The notes below the pieces were generated by a model. That model saw only the letters and a list, made by a program, of their open reading frames with translations. It had not been told where the DNA came from and did not search any database. A stretch of DNA of 64,000 nt from Methylobacterium sp. (GTDB lineage: Bacteria; Pseudomonadota; Alphaproteobacteria; Rhizobiales; Beijerinckiaceae): contig NZ_JAIETD010000102.1 of assembly GCF_019745455.1 (NCBI RefSeq), positions 22,358-86,357 on the forward strand, given 5' to 3'. This document shows positions 18,220 to 29,661 of the stretch, piece after piece (position 1 is the stretch's first letter; every line of letters starts with the position of its first letter). The translations under genes and the position numbers were made by a program.

Positions 18220-18765
18220 ATGATCGTACACGCGGCGGCGCAGCGGGTGTTGGCCTTTGTGATGCGTCAGGGAGCGCGCCCGGTCTTCCCTCTTCTCCTC
18301 GGCGGGTTCGCCTTTGTCGCAACGATCACACAGACGGTTCCGGTCGAATGGCTCGTCGTGGTCGGCGCCTTAACGAGCGGGCGGCGCTGGATGAGCGTCG
18401 CGTTCTGCGCCGCGACGGGAAGCGCCCTGGCCGCCCTCGGCCTCTACCTCGCTTTCCATCACTTCGGCTGGAGCGTGCTGGCCGAGCGCTATCCCGAGCT
18501 CACCACCTCGCGGGCTTGGGTGCAGGGGACAGACTGGCTGTCCCAGTACGGTTCCGTGACGCTGTTCGGGCTCATGGCCCTGCCGCTGCCGATCCCGAAG
18601 CTGCCCACCCTCGCGATGGCGGGAATCTATCGTCTGCCGATCCCGGAGGTGGCGCTCGCCATCTGGCTCGGCAAGATCGTGAAGTACTTCGCTTACGCGT
18701 ACGTCGCGACGCGGTTCCCGAACGCCCTCCGGCGGCCGGTGCCGGCAACCAGGCTGAATTCATGA
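18220..18765 (+). CDS. VTT/DedA-like (YqaA-type) membrane protein
   Basis: About 180 residues with four to five hydrophobic helices (FPLLLGGFAFVATI, VPVEWLVVVGALTSG, AATGSALAALGLYLAF) and a conserved-looking GLMALPLPIPKLPTLAMAGIYRLP stretch. The layout matches SNARE-associated/VTT domain proteins, which in some cases scramble or flip lipids. I use the ATG at 18220, preceded by GAGGA at 7 nt; an upstream in-frame start at 18154 lacks one. It is followed by yeeE on the same strand. Confidence 0.6.
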   Translation: MIVHAAAQRVLAFVMRQGARPVFPLLLGGFAFVATITQTVPVEWLVVVGALTSGRRWMSVAFCAATGSALAALGLYLAFHHFGWSVLAERYPELTTSRAWVQGTDWLSQYGSVTLFGLMALPLPIPKLPTLAMAGIYRLPIPEVALAIWLGKIVKYFAYAYVATRFPNALRRPVPATRLNS

Positions 18766-18837
18766 GACCCGTTCCTGAGGGCTCTGTAAATCGATCATCA
18801 TCAGGCGCACATGCAAATTGAGAGAAGGAATTTGGGT

Positions 18838-20082
18838 ATGATCGCATCCGCTGGCGTCCTGGCGTCCGGGCCTCAGCCATCCCAGGCTGCGTTGGCGCGA
18901 GTCAATCTGGTCCCGACCCTCGTTGCGACGGCCCTCCTCGTCACGGGTGCCGCCGTGCTTGCGGACACGGTGGACCACCGTCAGGCGGCTCTCTACGTGC
19001 TCGGGGCAGCCCTTGGCCTCGTTTTGTATCACGCCGCCTTCGGCTTCACGTCGGCTTGGCGGGTGTTTATCGCCGATCGCCGCGGCGCCGGGTTGCGCGC
19101 CCAGATGCTGATGCTGGCCATCGCCACCGCGCTCTTCTTTCCGGCCCTCGCCGCCGGCTCTCTGTTCGGTCAGCCGGTTTCCGGCTTCGTGTCGCCGCTT
19201 GGTCCATCGGTCGTGGTGGGCGCGTTCCTCTTCGGAATCGGCATGCAACTCGGCGGAGGGTGTGCGTCTGGGACCCTGTATACGGCTGGCGGCGGTTCGA
19301 CGCGCATGCTGATCACGCTCGCCGCCTTCATCGCAGGCTCCGCGATCGGAGCGGCCCATTTCCACTGGTGGGTTGCCCTCCCGTCCCTGCCGCCCGTCTC
19401 ACTTGTCAAGCTCTGGGGCCCTTGGACGGCGCTCGCCGCCCATCTTGTTGTGTTCGCGGCCATTGCCGTGCTCACGATCGTGCTCGAGCGACGGCGCCAC
19501 GGGCGCCTGATCGCCGCGGACGAGCCGCCGCGGCGAGGCCTCGCACGTTTTCTGCGCGGACCCTGGCCATTGGTCGCCGGCGCGACCGCGCTCGCCATCC
19601 TCAACTTCATCACGCTGGCGCTGGCCGGGCGCCCTTGGGGGATCACGTCGGCGTTCGCGCTCTGGGGCTCGAAGATCGCGTGGACTCTGGGCTTCGACGT
19701 CGCAAGTTGGCCTTACTGGTCATCTCCCGCCAACAAAGCTGCGTTGGAGTCGAACGTACTCGCGGATGTCACCACGGTCACGGATATCGGCATTATAACG
19801 GGCGCTCTCCTCGCGGCCGGTCTCGCAGGCCGGTTTGCTCCAGTCTGGCGGGTTCCGCTGCGCTCCGCGCTGGCCGCCGTGGTCGGGGGCCTGCTTCTCG
19901 GATACGGCGCGAGGCTGGCCTACGGCTGCAACATCGGCGCGTACTTCAGCGGCATCGCATCCTCGAGCCTGCATGGATGGCTTTGGCTCGTGGCGGCCTT
20001 CGCCGGCAATATCCTCGGTACGCGGCTGCGCCCATTGTTCGACCTTGCCGTCGAACGAACGCCGAAGCTCGCCGGCTGCTGA
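18838..20082 (+). CDS. YeeE/YedE family sulfur-compound transporter
   Basis: The product is a polytopic membrane protein of two homologous halves. Each has the family's Cys-containing motif: GGGCASGTLYTAGGG in the first half and YGCNIGAYFSGIASSSLHGW in the second. E. coli YeeE imports thiosulfate through such Cys residues, so import of thiosulfate or a related sulfur compound is likely. I prefer the ATG at 18838, after GAGAAGGA; a start at 18811 is possible. A strong inverted repeat follows the stop. Confidence 0.88.
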   Translation: MIASAGVLASGPQPSQAALARVNLVPTLVATALLVTGAAVLADTVDHRQAALYVLGAALGLVLYHAAFGFTSAWRVFIADRRGAGLRAQMLMLAIATALFFPALAAGSLFGQPVSGFVSPLGPSVVVGAFLFGIGMQLGGGCASGTLYTAGGGSTRMLITLAAFIAGSAIGAAHFHWWVALPSLPPVSLVKLWGPWTALAAHLVVFAAIAVLTIVLERRRHGRLIAADEPPRRGLARFLRGPWPLVAGATALAILNFITLALAGRPWGITSAFALWGSKIAWTLGFDVASWPYWSSPANKAALESNVLADVTTVTDIGIITGALLAAGLAGRFAPVWRVPLRSALAAVVGGLLLGYGARLAYGCNIGAYFSGIASSSLHGWLWLVAAFAGNILGTRLRPLFDLAVERTPKLAGC

Positions 20083-20487
20083 GGACCTCACCAACCTTGG
20101 TTGGTGAGGAGGCGACGTTGCCCCCGTGTTGCCAGCGTGGTTGCCCGACCTGACGATCATGGACCTGCAGCTCGGCGGTAAGATAGTCGATGGTCGCGTC
20201 TGTCGGGGAAGCTGACGAACCCATCACGAAGCGTTTGCGCGAGCGGCCGACTGTAATCGAATGGGCGTGCCCGCGTCTCTCCATCTTGACGGGCAGCGCA
20301 CAGCGGTCACCAAGATCCAGAAGGCGAAACTCCCTCGCCCTGGCGGCCGCCGCACGAACCGGTCGCCCCCTCGCCGGTGCGGTGGTCTCCTGGCGGGGCC
20401 GCCGCGGGACATCCCCTTCCGCACGGCCCCGCCTTCGGCAATGAGGTGCTGCGCTCCTTTTGTCATGGCGCTGATGGAAGCAGGCTT
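20083..20487. other. Intergenic region before cytochrome c
   Basis: Apart from the hairpin at 20086-20109, nothing recognisable is present. Short open frames here lack start signals and family features. Confidence 0.4.
20086..20109 (+). terminator. Hairpin just after the yeeE-like gene
   Basis: CCTCACCAACC pairs perfectly with GGTTGGTGAGG around a TT centre, beginning 3 bp after the stop codon. There is no U tract downstream. It could be a terminator, an mRNA 3' stabiliser or a protein-binding palindrome. Confidence 0.5.
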
Positions 20488-20907
20488 ATGAACCGCTCGT
20501 CTTGGCTGGTCCTCTCGGCCGCGCTCCTCGGCGGCCTTGCCGTCATGTGGGCGCTCTCGCCTCGGACGCCGCAAGCACCGGCGCAGGTCAGCCGGCCAGC
20601 CACGCTGTCGGCGGATGCTTTGCAAGGCAAGAGGGCGTATGAGACCCATTGTGCCCGTTGTCACGGCGCGATAGGCGCCGGAACCGAGCAGGGGCCTCCG
20701 CTGGCCCACCGGATCTACGAGCCGGGGCACCACGCCGATGCCGCCTTTCACGTGGCCGTACGGGCTGGGGTGCGTCAGCACCACTGGAGGTTCGGCAACA
20801 TGCCGCCGCAGCCCGAGGTGAGCGAGGCCGAGCTTCGTACGATCATCCGTTATGTTCGGGAGGTGCAGCGGGCGAACGGCATTGGGGACGGAGCACACGG
20901 GAGTTGA
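20488..20907 (+). CDS. Mono-heme cytochrome c, membrane-anchored or secreted
   Basis: The 139-residue product has an N-terminal signal or anchor helix (SSWLVLSAALLGGLAVMWAL), one heme-binding site CARCH with the usual GKRAYETHCARCHGAIGAG context, and a distal Met in FGNMPPQPEVSEAEL that would be the sixth ligand. The C-terminal helix (RTIIRYVREVQRANG) is typical of class I c-type domains. It acts as a periplasmic one-electron carrier; its partners are not encoded beside it. AGG precedes the chosen ATG only weakly. Confidence 0.88.
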   Translation: MNRSSWLVLSAALLGGLAVMWALSPRTPQAPAQVSRPATLSADALQGKRAYETHCARCHGAIGAGTEQGPPLAHRIYEPGHHADAAFHVAVRAGVRQHHWRFGNMPPQPEVSEAELRTIIRYVREVQRANGIGDGAHGS

Positions 20908-21066
20908 GGGCTCAACCTGTTGCTCTTTGGAGTCACCCAAAGGAAATGTCAAGCATCCCGGTCAATGGTGGCCATGGAAGCTGGGCGACGGAAAAACACG
21001 GCCGAATACCTGGCCAGCCTGAGCGGACGAACCTGCCGTCTCATGTCTGCCGATCCCGAACGCGCT

Positions 21067-22308
21067 TCAGCTCGCGGCGCTCGCCCCCTGGCCTGTCCGA
21101 CCCTCGGCCGGACTGATCACCCGGACCACCTCGTCATAGCGGGCGCGGGCGTCCGACCAAGCCTGCATGAACTCGAACAGCGCCCGCAGCGACGGGTTGA
21201 TCTCCCTATAGGCGGCAAGCGCCGCCACCAGCGCTCCGATCGACAGCCGCTCCTGGATGACGAGATATCCCCCGATCGTGAAGAAGAAGAAGGGCGTGAG
21301 GTTGGACGTGAAGTTGTAGAGGCTCTTGAGCCTCGCCTTCAGTTCGTTGATCCTCAGACGGATGTGCTCGAGCTCCTTCACCCGCCGCAACCGATCGCGG
21401 CTGAGCGAGGCGGACGATGGCGACGACGGCTCTGACGAGTGTGATAGAGCGCTGCTCAGGCTCCTGGTCGCATGAACGCGTTTGCGTACGGCGGCGTTGA
21501 TGCGAGCCTGCAGGCGGGGCAGGACGGCAATCTGAACCGGCAGCATCACGGCGGCGGCAAGCGCCATCGCGACATCCTGCATGAGGAGAAAAACGAGACT
21601 TGTCAAAAGCGTGCCGCCCTGCAGAACAGGCACGCTCAGGATGTTGCCGCCGAAATAGCCGATGGGCTCGCACTCGCTGATTGCAACCGAGATCAGCGCG
21701 GCGCTGTCCGCCTTTGCTTGCTGACGCGCCCGCGTCCGCACCACGGCGATGCGAAGGCGCCTGACGATCCGTTCGGTGATCCGGCCTTGAGCGACGTTGG
21801 CGTAGTATTTGACGGTGCCATTCAGCGTAATGGCAGCGAGGTAACCGGCGCAGAGCACGAGCAGCAAAGTCATCCGATCCAGTGTGAGCCCGAGAAGGTC
21901 CATCTTCGGCCCGCCGGATGCGAGTGCATGATTGACGATATGTTTGGGCAGCTCGAGCGTGAGGTATGTCGTCGGGATGACGAGCAAAGAGATCGCGAGC
22001 AGCTTGATCTGGGGCCGCAGCGTCCAGCGTAGTACCGCGCGCTCGAGGGGCGGGTAACGCGAGGCTTCGCGAGCCATGGACCGGGCGCGGCTGCCCGCCT
22101 GACGTGAGCGAGATCGGGACCGAAGGAACGAGACGGTCCAGCGCGCCAGGCGAAAGCCGTGCCACGCCATCCAGCTCGGCATAATGACAAAGATCAGAAG
22201 AGAGATGACGGTTACCCACCAGTGGCCGTGCGGGTAATCGATCCCGAGCAACCGGTGAACGAGGTCATGGAGGGATTCGAGCAGCGCGCCGGTCCTTAGG
22301 TCGCTCAC
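21067..22308 (-). CDS. ABC exporter transmembrane domain protein lacking an ATPase domain
   Basis: The 413-residue product has the six-helix type I exporter fold: an N-terminal pair (LLISLLIFVIMP-like), then IKLLAISLLVIPTTYLTLELPKHIVNHAL, TLLLVLCAGYLAAITLNGTVKYYANV, the coupling segment RITERIVRRLRI, GGNILSVPVLQGGTLLTSLVFLLMQD and a last pair near SLYNFTSNLTPFFFFTIGGYLVI. The sequence stops at about the place where the nucleotide-binding domain would begin. No Walker A is found in any frame downstream. It may be a truncated full transporter or a natural half needing a separate ATPase. It is monocistronic. Confidence 0.75.
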   Translation of the reverse strand: MSDLRTGALLESLHDLVHRLLGIDYPHGHWWVTVISLLIFVIMPSWMAWHGFRLARWTVSFLRSRSRSRQAGSRARSMAREASRYPPLERAVLRWTLRPQIKLLAISLLVIPTTYLTLELPKHIVNHALASGGPKMDLLGLTLDRMTLLLVLCAGYLAAITLNGTVKYYANVAQGRITERIVRRLRIAVVRTRARQQAKADSAALISVAISECEPIGYFGGNILSVPVLQGGTLLTSLVFLLMQDVAMALAAAVMLPVQIAVLPRLQARINAAVRKRVHATRSLSSALSHSSEPSSPSSASLSRDRLRRVKELEHIRLRINELKARLKSLYNFTSNLTPFFFFTIGGYLVIQERLSIGALVAALAAYREINPSLRALFEFMQAWSDARARYDEVVRVISPAEGRTGQGASAAS

Positions 22309-22472
22309 GTCGTATCCCTTGCGGGTAAGACGTTTGAAGCCGGTTGTCCGGTGCCAGTTACCTGTAGCGGTTCAGCTCTACGCAATCTCTTTACAGCACG
22401 CGAGGGCAAGCTTCAGGACCCAAGCGGCCCAAGCGCCCGAGGCCGCACGCGATGAACCTGCTCCAGATCTCC

Positions 22473-22490
22473 TCCGGTTTGCCAACCGGA
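22473..22490 (-). terminator. Hairpin downstream of the phosphoketolase operon
   Basis: TCCGGTT and AACCGGA form a 7-bp stem with a TGCC loop. An outer AACCTG/CAGGTT pair can extend it. It lies about 120 bp past the phosphoketolase stop and before the ABC-like gene. No T tract follows. Confidence 0.35.
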
Positions 22491-22608
22491 ACAGGTTGGG
22501 CTCGGGGCGCCCCGATGATCGCATTCACCTGAAGAGCCTCCAGCTGATCACCGGTCACCAGCTGCTCTCGCGAAGAGTCGATCGGGATCGCCGGAGTCTT
22601 CCCAGTCT

Positions 22609-25032
22609 TTAATCCCCGGCTTCGGCCGACGTCTTGTAGGGCCAACTCCAGTCCTGGATCTCGGGCAGGTCCTCGCCGTGGCGGCGCGTGTAGTCCTTGT
22701 GCTCCACGAGCTTGTCGCGGAAGCGCTGCTTGACGTGCGCCGCCCGCGAGCCGAGGCGGGGCACGCGCTCGATCACGCTCATCGCCAAATGGAACCGGTC
22801 GAGCTCGTTCAGCACGACCATGTCGAAGGGTGTCGTCGTCGTGCCTTCCTCCTGGAAGCCGCGGACGTGGATGTTGACGTGGTTGGTGCGGCGGTAGGTC
22901 AGGCGGTGGATCAGGTAGGGGTAGCCGTGATAGGCGAAGATCACCGGCTTGTCGGTCGTGAACAGCCCGTCGAACTCGCGATCGCTGAGCCCGTGGGGGT
23001 GCTCCTCCTTCGGGCGGAGGGTCATGAGGTCGACGACGTTGACGACCCGGATTTTCAAGTCGGGCAGCCCCTCCCGCAGCAGGCCGACGGCTGCGATGGT
23101 CTCGAGCGTCGGCACGTCGCCGGCGCAGGCCATCACCACGTCGGGCTCGGCGTCCTGGTCGTTCGAGGCCCAGTCCCAGATGCCGATCCCGGCCGTGCAG
23201 TGCGTCACGGCCTGGTCCATTGTCAGCCATTGCGGGGCGGGCTGCTTGCCGGCAACGATCACGTTGATCCGGTCGTAGGTGCGCAGGCAATGGTCCGTGA
23301 CCCACAACAGGCAGTTGGCGTCGGGCGGGAGGTAGACGCGCACGACGTCGGGCTTTTTGTTCATGACGAGGTCGATGAAGCCCGGGTCCTGGTGGCTGAA
23401 CCCGTTGTGGTCCTGGCGCCAGACATGGGAGGTGAGCAGGTAGTTCAGCGAGGCGATCGGGCGCCGCCAAGCCAGCTCGCGCGAGACCTTCAGCCACTTG
23501 GCGTGCTGATTGAACATCGAGTCGACGATGTGGATGAAGGCCTCGTAGCAAGAGAAGAAGCCGTGCCGGCCGGTGAGCAGGTAGCCTTCAAGCCACCCCT
23601 GGCAGAGGTGCTCGCTCAAGACCTCCATGACGCGGCCCTCGGGAGCGAGGTGCACGTCCTCGGGGAGGACGGGTCCGACCCATGCCCGGTCGGTGACCTC
23701 GAACACGGCGTCGAGCCGGTTGGAGGAGGTCTCATCCGGCCCCATGAGGCGGAAGTTCCGCGTGGCGGCGTTCAAGCGCAGGACATCGCGCAGATAGGCG
23801 CCCATCACGCGCGTCGCCTCGCCGTGCGATCCTCCGGGCTTGGGCACGTCGACCGCGTGGTCGCGGGTGTCCGGCAGCGTGAGCCGGCGCATCAGGATGC
23901 CGCCGTTGGCGTGCGGGGTCGCGCCCATGCGGCGCTCGCCCTCGGGCGCGAGGGCGCGGAGCTCGGGGCGGAGCCCGCCGTCCTCGCCGAACAGCTCGTC
24001 GGGCCTGTAGCTGCGCATCCACTCTTCCAGGAGGCGCAGGTGGTCCGGGTTGTCGCGCGCCCGGTCGATGGGCACCTGGTGCGAGCGCCAGAAGCCCTCG
24101 ACCTTCTTGCCGTCCACCTCCTTCGGGCCGGTCCAGCCCTTGGGGCTGCGCAGCACGATCAGCGGCCAGCGGGGAAGCTCCGTGGAGCCGCCCCGGCGCG
24201 CCCGGTCCTGAATGGCCTCGATCCGGTCGAGCGCGTCGTCGAGCGCCGCCGCCATGAGCCGGTGCATCGGCTCGGGCTCGGAGCCCTCCACGAACAGGGG
24301 CTCGTAGCCGTAGCCGCTGAGGAGGCTGTGCAGCTCGTCCCCACCCATTCGCCCGAGAATGGTCGGATTGGCGATCTTGTAGCCGTTGAGATGGAGGATC
24401 GGCAGGACGGCCCCGTCGGAGGCCGGGTTCAGGAATTTATTGGAGTGCCACGAGGCGGCGAGCGGGCCGGTCTCAGCCTCCCCGTCTCCGACGACGCAGG
24501 CCACGATCAGGTCCGGATTGTCGAACGCCGCGCCGAACGCGTGCATGAGCGCATAACCGAGTTCGCCGCCCTCGTGGATCGAGCCTGGGGTCTCCGGCGC
24601 CGCGTGGCTCGGAATGCCGCCCGGAAAAGAGAACTGCCGGAACAGCCGGCGCATTCCGTCCGCATCCTGCGTGACCTCGGGATAGATCTCGCTATAGGTG
24701 CCTTCCAGGTAGGTGCTGGCGACCATGGCGGGCCCGCCGTGACCGGGGCCGCACACGTACATCATCGACAGATCGCGGGCTTTGATGACGCGGTTGAGGT
24801 GGGCGTAAATGAAGTTGAGCCCGGGCGTGGTGCCCCAGTGCCCGAGCAGGCGCGGCTTGACGTGCTCGGGCCTGAGGGGCTCGCGCAGGAGCGGGTTGTC
24901 AAGCAGATAGATCTGTCCGACCGACAGGTAGTTCGCCGCGCGCCAATAGGCATCGAGGCGCCCGGCTTCCTCCGCGCTCAAGGCGGGTCGCGTATCGGAC
25001 GGCTGCGCTGGCCGCGTGGCGTTCTCTTTCAT
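22609..25032 (-). CDS. xfp: Xylulose-5-phosphate/fructose-6-phosphate phosphoketolase
   Basis: The enzyme splits xylulose 5-phosphate (or fructose 6-phosphate) with phosphate into acetyl phosphate and glyceraldehyde 3-phosphate (or erythrose 4-phosphate) using thiamine diphosphate. The 807 residues are full length. Visible motifs are GPGHGGPA near residue 75, the ThDP-binding [11 protein letters not shown] near 185, HLNGYKI near 210 and [10 protein letters not shown] near 545. It is the last gene of the pentose phosphate operon, 2 bp after a HAD phosphatase gene. Here it can draw off pentose phosphates made by transketolase and the oxidative branch and turn them into acetyl units without carbon loss. 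Confidence 0.97.
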   Translation of the reverse strand: MKENATRPAQPSDTRPALSAEEAGRLDAYWRAANYLSVGQIYLLDNPLLREPLRPEHVKPRLLGHWGTTPGLNFIYAHLNRVIKARDLSMMYVCGPGHGGPAMVASTYLEGTYSEIYPEVTQDADGMRRLFRQFSFPGGIPSHAAPETPGSIHEGGELGYALMHAFGAAFDNPDLIVACVVGDGEAETGPLAASWHSNKFLNPASDGAVLPILHLNGYKIANPTILGRMGGDELHSLLSGYGYEPLFVEGSEPEPMHRLMAAALDDALDRIEAIQDRARRGGSTELPRWPLIVLRSPKGWTGPKEVDGKKVEGFWRSHQVPIDRARDNPDHLRLLEEWMRSYRPDELFGEDGGLRPELRALAPEGERRMGATPHANGGILMRRLTLPDTRDHAVDVPKPGGSHGEATRVMGAYLRDVLRLNAATRNFRLMGPDETSSNRLDAVFEVTDRAWVGPVLPEDVHLAPEGRVMEVLSEHLCQGWLEGYLLTGRHGFFSCYEAFIHIVDSMFNQHAKWLKVSRELAWRRPIASLNYLLTSHVWRQDHNGFSHQDPGFIDLVMNKKPDVVRVYLPPDANCLLWVTDHCLRTYDRINVIVAGKQPAPQWLTMDQAVTHCTAGIGIWDWASNDQDAEPDVVMACAGDVPTLETIAAVGLLREGLPDLKIRVVNVVDLMTLRPKEEHPHGLSDREFDGLFTTDKPVIFAYHGYPYLIHRLTYRRTNHVNIHVRGFQEEGTTTTPFDMVVLNELDRFHLAMSVIERVPRLGSRAAHVKQRFRDKLVEHKDYTRRHGEDLPEIQDWSWPYKTSAEAGD

Positions 25033-25034
25033 CG

Positions 25035-25844
25035 TCAGGAATCTCTCTGAAGGATGAAGCGTTCGACGGCGGCCGCAAAACCGTCCTCATCATTCGAAAG
25101 CGTGACGGCTTGAGCTTGGCGCTTGACCTGTTCGGTCGCATTGCCCATGGCGATGCTGTATCCGCCTCTGCGGAACATCGGGAGGTCGTTCTCCATGTCG
25201 CCGACCGTTGCGATGTTCTCTAGGGGGATCTGCAACTGGCGAGATAGACTATCGACGGCCGTGCCCTTATCGACGTCAGGCGGCGTGATGTCGAGGTAGT
25301 ACAGCTGAGAGCGTGCGATCGAAGCGCTTGCGCCCAGGGCGGCCTGCGCCGCCGCTTCACATTCCTCCAGGCGGTCGTGATCGGAGCTCACCCCCACGAT
25401 CTTGGCGGCACGGCTGAGGTAAGGCCCAAAGGTCGTGACCACGTCGGGCTCCGCTTGAATCGTCCGGCGCTCTCGTTCGACGTAGTCGCCGACCGGATCG
25501 GTCACGAGCCAGCAACCGGCCGGGAACACCCAGATGCCGACGCCGAAGGACGACAGGACCTCAATGGCCTGACGAGCCGCTTCAGGCGGAATGAAGCGCT
25601 CCTCGATCGGCTCGAGATCAGGCCTCACGATTGCGGCGCCGTTGAACGCGACCATCGGCAGCTGGAGTCCGAGCGGCGCGACCAGCATGCGCAGGCCGAT
25701 CGGGGGACGGCTGCTCGTGATCGTGAAGGCAATCCCGTGTTCGGATAGGCGCCGCACCGCCCGCCGGCTCGCCTCGGTGAGGCGCTTGTCGGAGGTCACG
25801 AGCGTCCCATCGACATCCGACACCAGGAGTGAAATCTTGCTCAT
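25035..25844 (-). CDS. Cof-type HAD-IIB sugar phosphatase
   Basis: The 269-residue product carries HAD motif I (VSDVDGTLV, nucleophile Asp in the first 15 residues), motif II (ITSSRPP), and motifs III/IV in [15 protein letters not shown]2 cap lies between. Such enzymes dephosphorylate sugar phosphates and related metabolites. The start overlaps the gluconokinase stop by 4 bp (ATGA). It is a paralogue of the HAD gene at 27198 in the same operon. The substrate is unknown; a pentose or hexose phosphate fits the context. Confidence 0.9.
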   Translation of the reverse strand: MSKISLLVSDVDGTLVTSDKRLTEASRRAVRRLSEHGIAFTITSSRPPIGLRMLVAPLGLQLPMVAFNGAAIVRPDLEPIEERFIPPEAARQAIEVLSSFGVGIWVFPAGCWLVTDPVGDYVERERRTIQAEPDVVTTFGPYLSRAAKIVGVSSDHDRLEECEAAAQAALGASASIARSQLYYLDITPPDVDKGTAVDSLSRQLQIPLENIATVGDMENDLPMFRRGGYSIAMGNATEQVKRQAQAVTLSNDEDGFAAAVERFILQRDS

Positions 25845-26458
25845 CCCTGATCGCGTCCTGGTCGAGGCGGGCGGGCAGAGCTCTCAGCGGTGTGAGCCAC
25901 AGCGTCAGAATCCGGGTTGCCGCCCAGCTCCCTCACGATCACGTCGACGATCTCTCGGGGGCGGGCATCGATCGACACGACGATCGGGTTCTCGTCGGGG
26001 CCGGGCTCTTCCAGCGTCTCGAACTGGCTGTCCAAGAGCCCCGGCGGCATGAAGTGCCCGCTGCGAGCGGCCATCCGTCTTGCGATCAGCTCCCGCCCGC
26101 CTGTCAGGTAGACGATCCTCACGTCGCTGCGGCCGCCGACGAGAATGTCGCGGTAGGAGCGCTTGAGCGCCGAGCAGGCGAGGACGCCGTGCTGCCCGGC
26201 CGCGCGCGTCTCGTCGATCCAGGCGGCGATGGCCCGGAGCCACGGCCAGCGGTCCTCGTCGGTGAGCGGGACGCCGCTCTGCATCTTCTCGACATTGGCG
26301 GGCGGGTGGAACCAGTCGGCGTCCTCGAACGGCCAATCGAGCCGGTGCGCCAGCATCGAGGCGATGGTGCTCTTCCCGGAGCCGGAGACGCCCATAACGA
26401 CGATCACCGACGGCAACTCGGCTTGCTGGACCTTGGGCGGGGATGATGCTCCGCTCAC
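25841..26458 (-). CDS. gntK: Gluconokinase
   Basis: The 205-residue GntK-family kinase phosphorylates gluconate to 6-phosphogluconate with ATP. Walker A is VMGVSGSGKST near residue 25. It is followed by the family's FEDADWFHPPANVEKM, GVPLTDEDRWPWL and CSALKRSYRD motifs. It sits in an ATGA overlap chain with 6-phosphogluconolactonase upstream and the HAD gene downstream. It feeds external or lactone-derived gluconate into the same pool as the oxidative branch. Confidence 0.96.
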   Translation of the reverse strand: MSGASSPPKVQQAELPSVIVVMGVSGSGKSTIASMLAHRLDWPFEDADWFHPPANVEKMQSGVPLTDEDRWPWLRAIAAWIDETRAAGQHGVLACSALKRSYRDILVGGRSDVRIVYLTGGRELIARRMAARSGHFMPPGLLDSQFETLEEPGPDENPIVVSIDARPREIVDVIVRELGGNPDSDAVAHTAESSARPPRPGRDQG

Positions 26459-27201
26459 CGGCCGTCCTCCGGCGCGGCCGCACGATCGACCAGCCAGCGC
26501 AGCCGGCCCAATGGCCGCAGGCGCGCGGCGGGAAGGTCCTCGCCCGCCAGCACGCGGGCGAGCGCCTTGCGCTTGGCCGCTCCGCTCACCAGAAACAGCA
26601 CCTCGCGTGCCGACTCCAACGCCGGGAACGTCAGGGTCACGCGGGGAACGAACGGCGCCTGGCCGGCTTCCTCGACCGAGGTCACCCAGCGTTCGCGCTC
26701 GTCGAGCGCCGGAGAGCCGGGAAAGAGCGAGGCGGTATGCCCGTCCTCGCCAAGGCCGAGCAGCACGAGATCGAACAAGGGGCGGGCGGGATCAAGTTGG
26801 CGCGCCCCGTAGAACTCCTTGAGTTCTTCCTCATACAGCTCGGCGCTATGTGCGGCGCTGTTCGAGGTCAGCGGGACGACATGAACGGTCTCGAGCGGCT
26901 CGGGCGCATGGGCCAGGAACGCGCCCCAGGCCATGCCGGCGTTGCTGCGCTCATCCCGCATGGGCACAAAGCGCTCGTCGCCCCAGAACCAGTGAACACG
27001 ATCCCAGGGAATGCGCTTGCCATTGCCCTGCTCGAGGAGAAGCTTGTAGAGCCGCTTCGGGGTCGAGCCGCCGGACAGGCACACGGCGATCCGGTCGCCG
27101 GGAGAACTCGCGATGATCTCCCGGAAGGCGGCGGCCGCGGCCTGCGCGACGGCCTCCCCGTTGTCGAAGACGTGGACGTTCGCCGGCAGGGCGGCCATCA
27201 T
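26455..27201 (-). CDS. pgl: 6-phosphogluconolactonase
   Basis: The DevB/SOL-type enzyme hydrolyses 6-phosphogluconolactone to 6-phosphogluconate. The 248-residue product has ICLSGGSTPKRLYKLL-like substrate loop near residue 40 (read as CLSGGSTPKRLY), HWFWGDERFVP near 75 and DLVLLGLGEDGHTASLFPG near 135. It overlaps the genes on both sides by 4 bp, so translation is coupled. Confidence 0.96.
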   Translation of the reverse strand: MMAALPANVHVFDNGEAVAQAAAAAFREIIASSPGDRIAVCLSGGSTPKRLYKLLLEQGNGKRIPWDRVHWFWGDERFVPMRDERSNAGMAWGAFLAHAPEPLETVHVVPLTSNSAAHSAELYEEELKEFYGARQLDPARPLFDLVLLGLGEDGHTASLFPGSPALDERERWVTSVEEAGQAPFVPRVTLTFPALESAREVLFLVSGAAKRKALARVLAGEDLPAARLRPLGRLRWLVDRAAAPEDGR

Positions 27202-28049
27202 GCGCTCCCGCCCGAATTCGAATGCCCGTCATCGTCGAGCAAGTAGCGTTCGACGGCCTTGGCGAAGCCGTCGTCGGTGTAGGAGGCCGTCACCGCGTCC
27301 GCCTGCGACTGGACCTCCGCGCTCGCGTTGCCCATGGCAATCGAGAAGCCGCTCTTCCTGAACATCAGGACGTCGTTCGGCATGTCGCCGATCGTGGCGA
27401 TCTCGTCCGCCGGGATGCCGAGCTCGCGCGAGAGATATTCGACGACAAAACCCTTGTTGGCCTCGGGGTGGGTCACGTCGACGTAATAGGGCTGCGACCG
27501 AGCGGCGGAGGCCTGCGCGCCCAGCCTCTCCTGGAGCGCCGCCTCGCAGGCCGCGACGCGGTCGTAGTCGTCGCTGACACCGACGACCTTAGCGGCGCGG
27601 TCGAACCCGCGCGCGAGGTCGTCCGTGACGGTCGGCTCGAACTTGACCGTCCAGGCCTCGCGCGCCACGTGGGCGGCGTCCTTCTTTCGGATCAGCCAGT
27701 CGTTGCCGGCGTAGACCCAGGCGTCCAGGCCGTGATCGAGGATGGTGCGGACCGCCTCTTCGGCGGCCGTGCGGGACAGGGTCTTCTCGGCGATGATCGA
27801 GAGGTCCGGCCGGACGAAGACGCCCCCGTTGAAGCCGGCGATAACGGTGTGGAGCGCAAGCGGCTCGATCAGCATGGCCATGCCGCGGGGCGGCCGGCCG
27901 CTGGTGACGGCGAAGCGGGCGCCCTTCCGCCGAAGGGCCCGCACGGCCGCGGCGGCGCGCTCGGTCAGGATCTTGTTCTCGTCGACGAGCGTGCCGTCCA
28001 CGTCGGCAAGGAGGAGGGACAGACGTTGCGGCTTCGGGCGCGGGGACAT
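27198..28049 (-). CDS. Cof-type HAD-IIB sugar phosphatase, second copy
   Basis: The 283-residue product has [14 protein letters not shown] (motif I), VTSGRPPRG (motif II) and [14 protein letters not shown] (motif IV). It is clearly related over its length to the HAD protein at 25035 (shared features such as [11 protein letters not shown] versus [11 protein letters not shown] and [13 protein letters not shown] versus [13 protein letters not shown]). I start at 28049, where [19 protein letters not shown] opens the domain. Two copies in one operon suggest duplication with distinct substrates. Confidence 0.9.
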   Translation of the reverse strand: MSPRPKPQRLSLLLADVDGTLVDENKILTERAAAAVRALRRKGARFAVTSGRPPRGMAMLIEPLALHTVIAGFNGGVFVRPDLSIIAEKTLSRTAAEEAVRTILDHGLDAWVYAGNDWLIRKKDAAHVAREAWTVKFEPTVTDDLARGFDRAAKVVGVSDDYDRVAACEAALQERLGAQASAARSQPYYVDVTHPEANKGFVVEYLSRELGIPADEIATIGDMPNDVLMFRKSGFSIAMGNASAEVQSQADAVTASYTDDGFAKAVERYLLDDDGHSNSGGSA

Positions 28050-28083
28050 GGCAACTCTTTCGTTGGAGCCGGACCAGCGGGGT

Positions 28084-29631
<1,548 letters not shown>

Positions 29632-29661
29632 GCGCGGCTCCCGCGTGGCGAACGTCACGCT

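Noticed and set aside
22678..25050. Plus-strand open frame of about 790 codons
   Set aside because: It is fully antisense to phosphoketolase, whose motifs are unambiguous. Composition (Val/Asp/Arg/His-rich) is that of a GC-rich antisense shadow.
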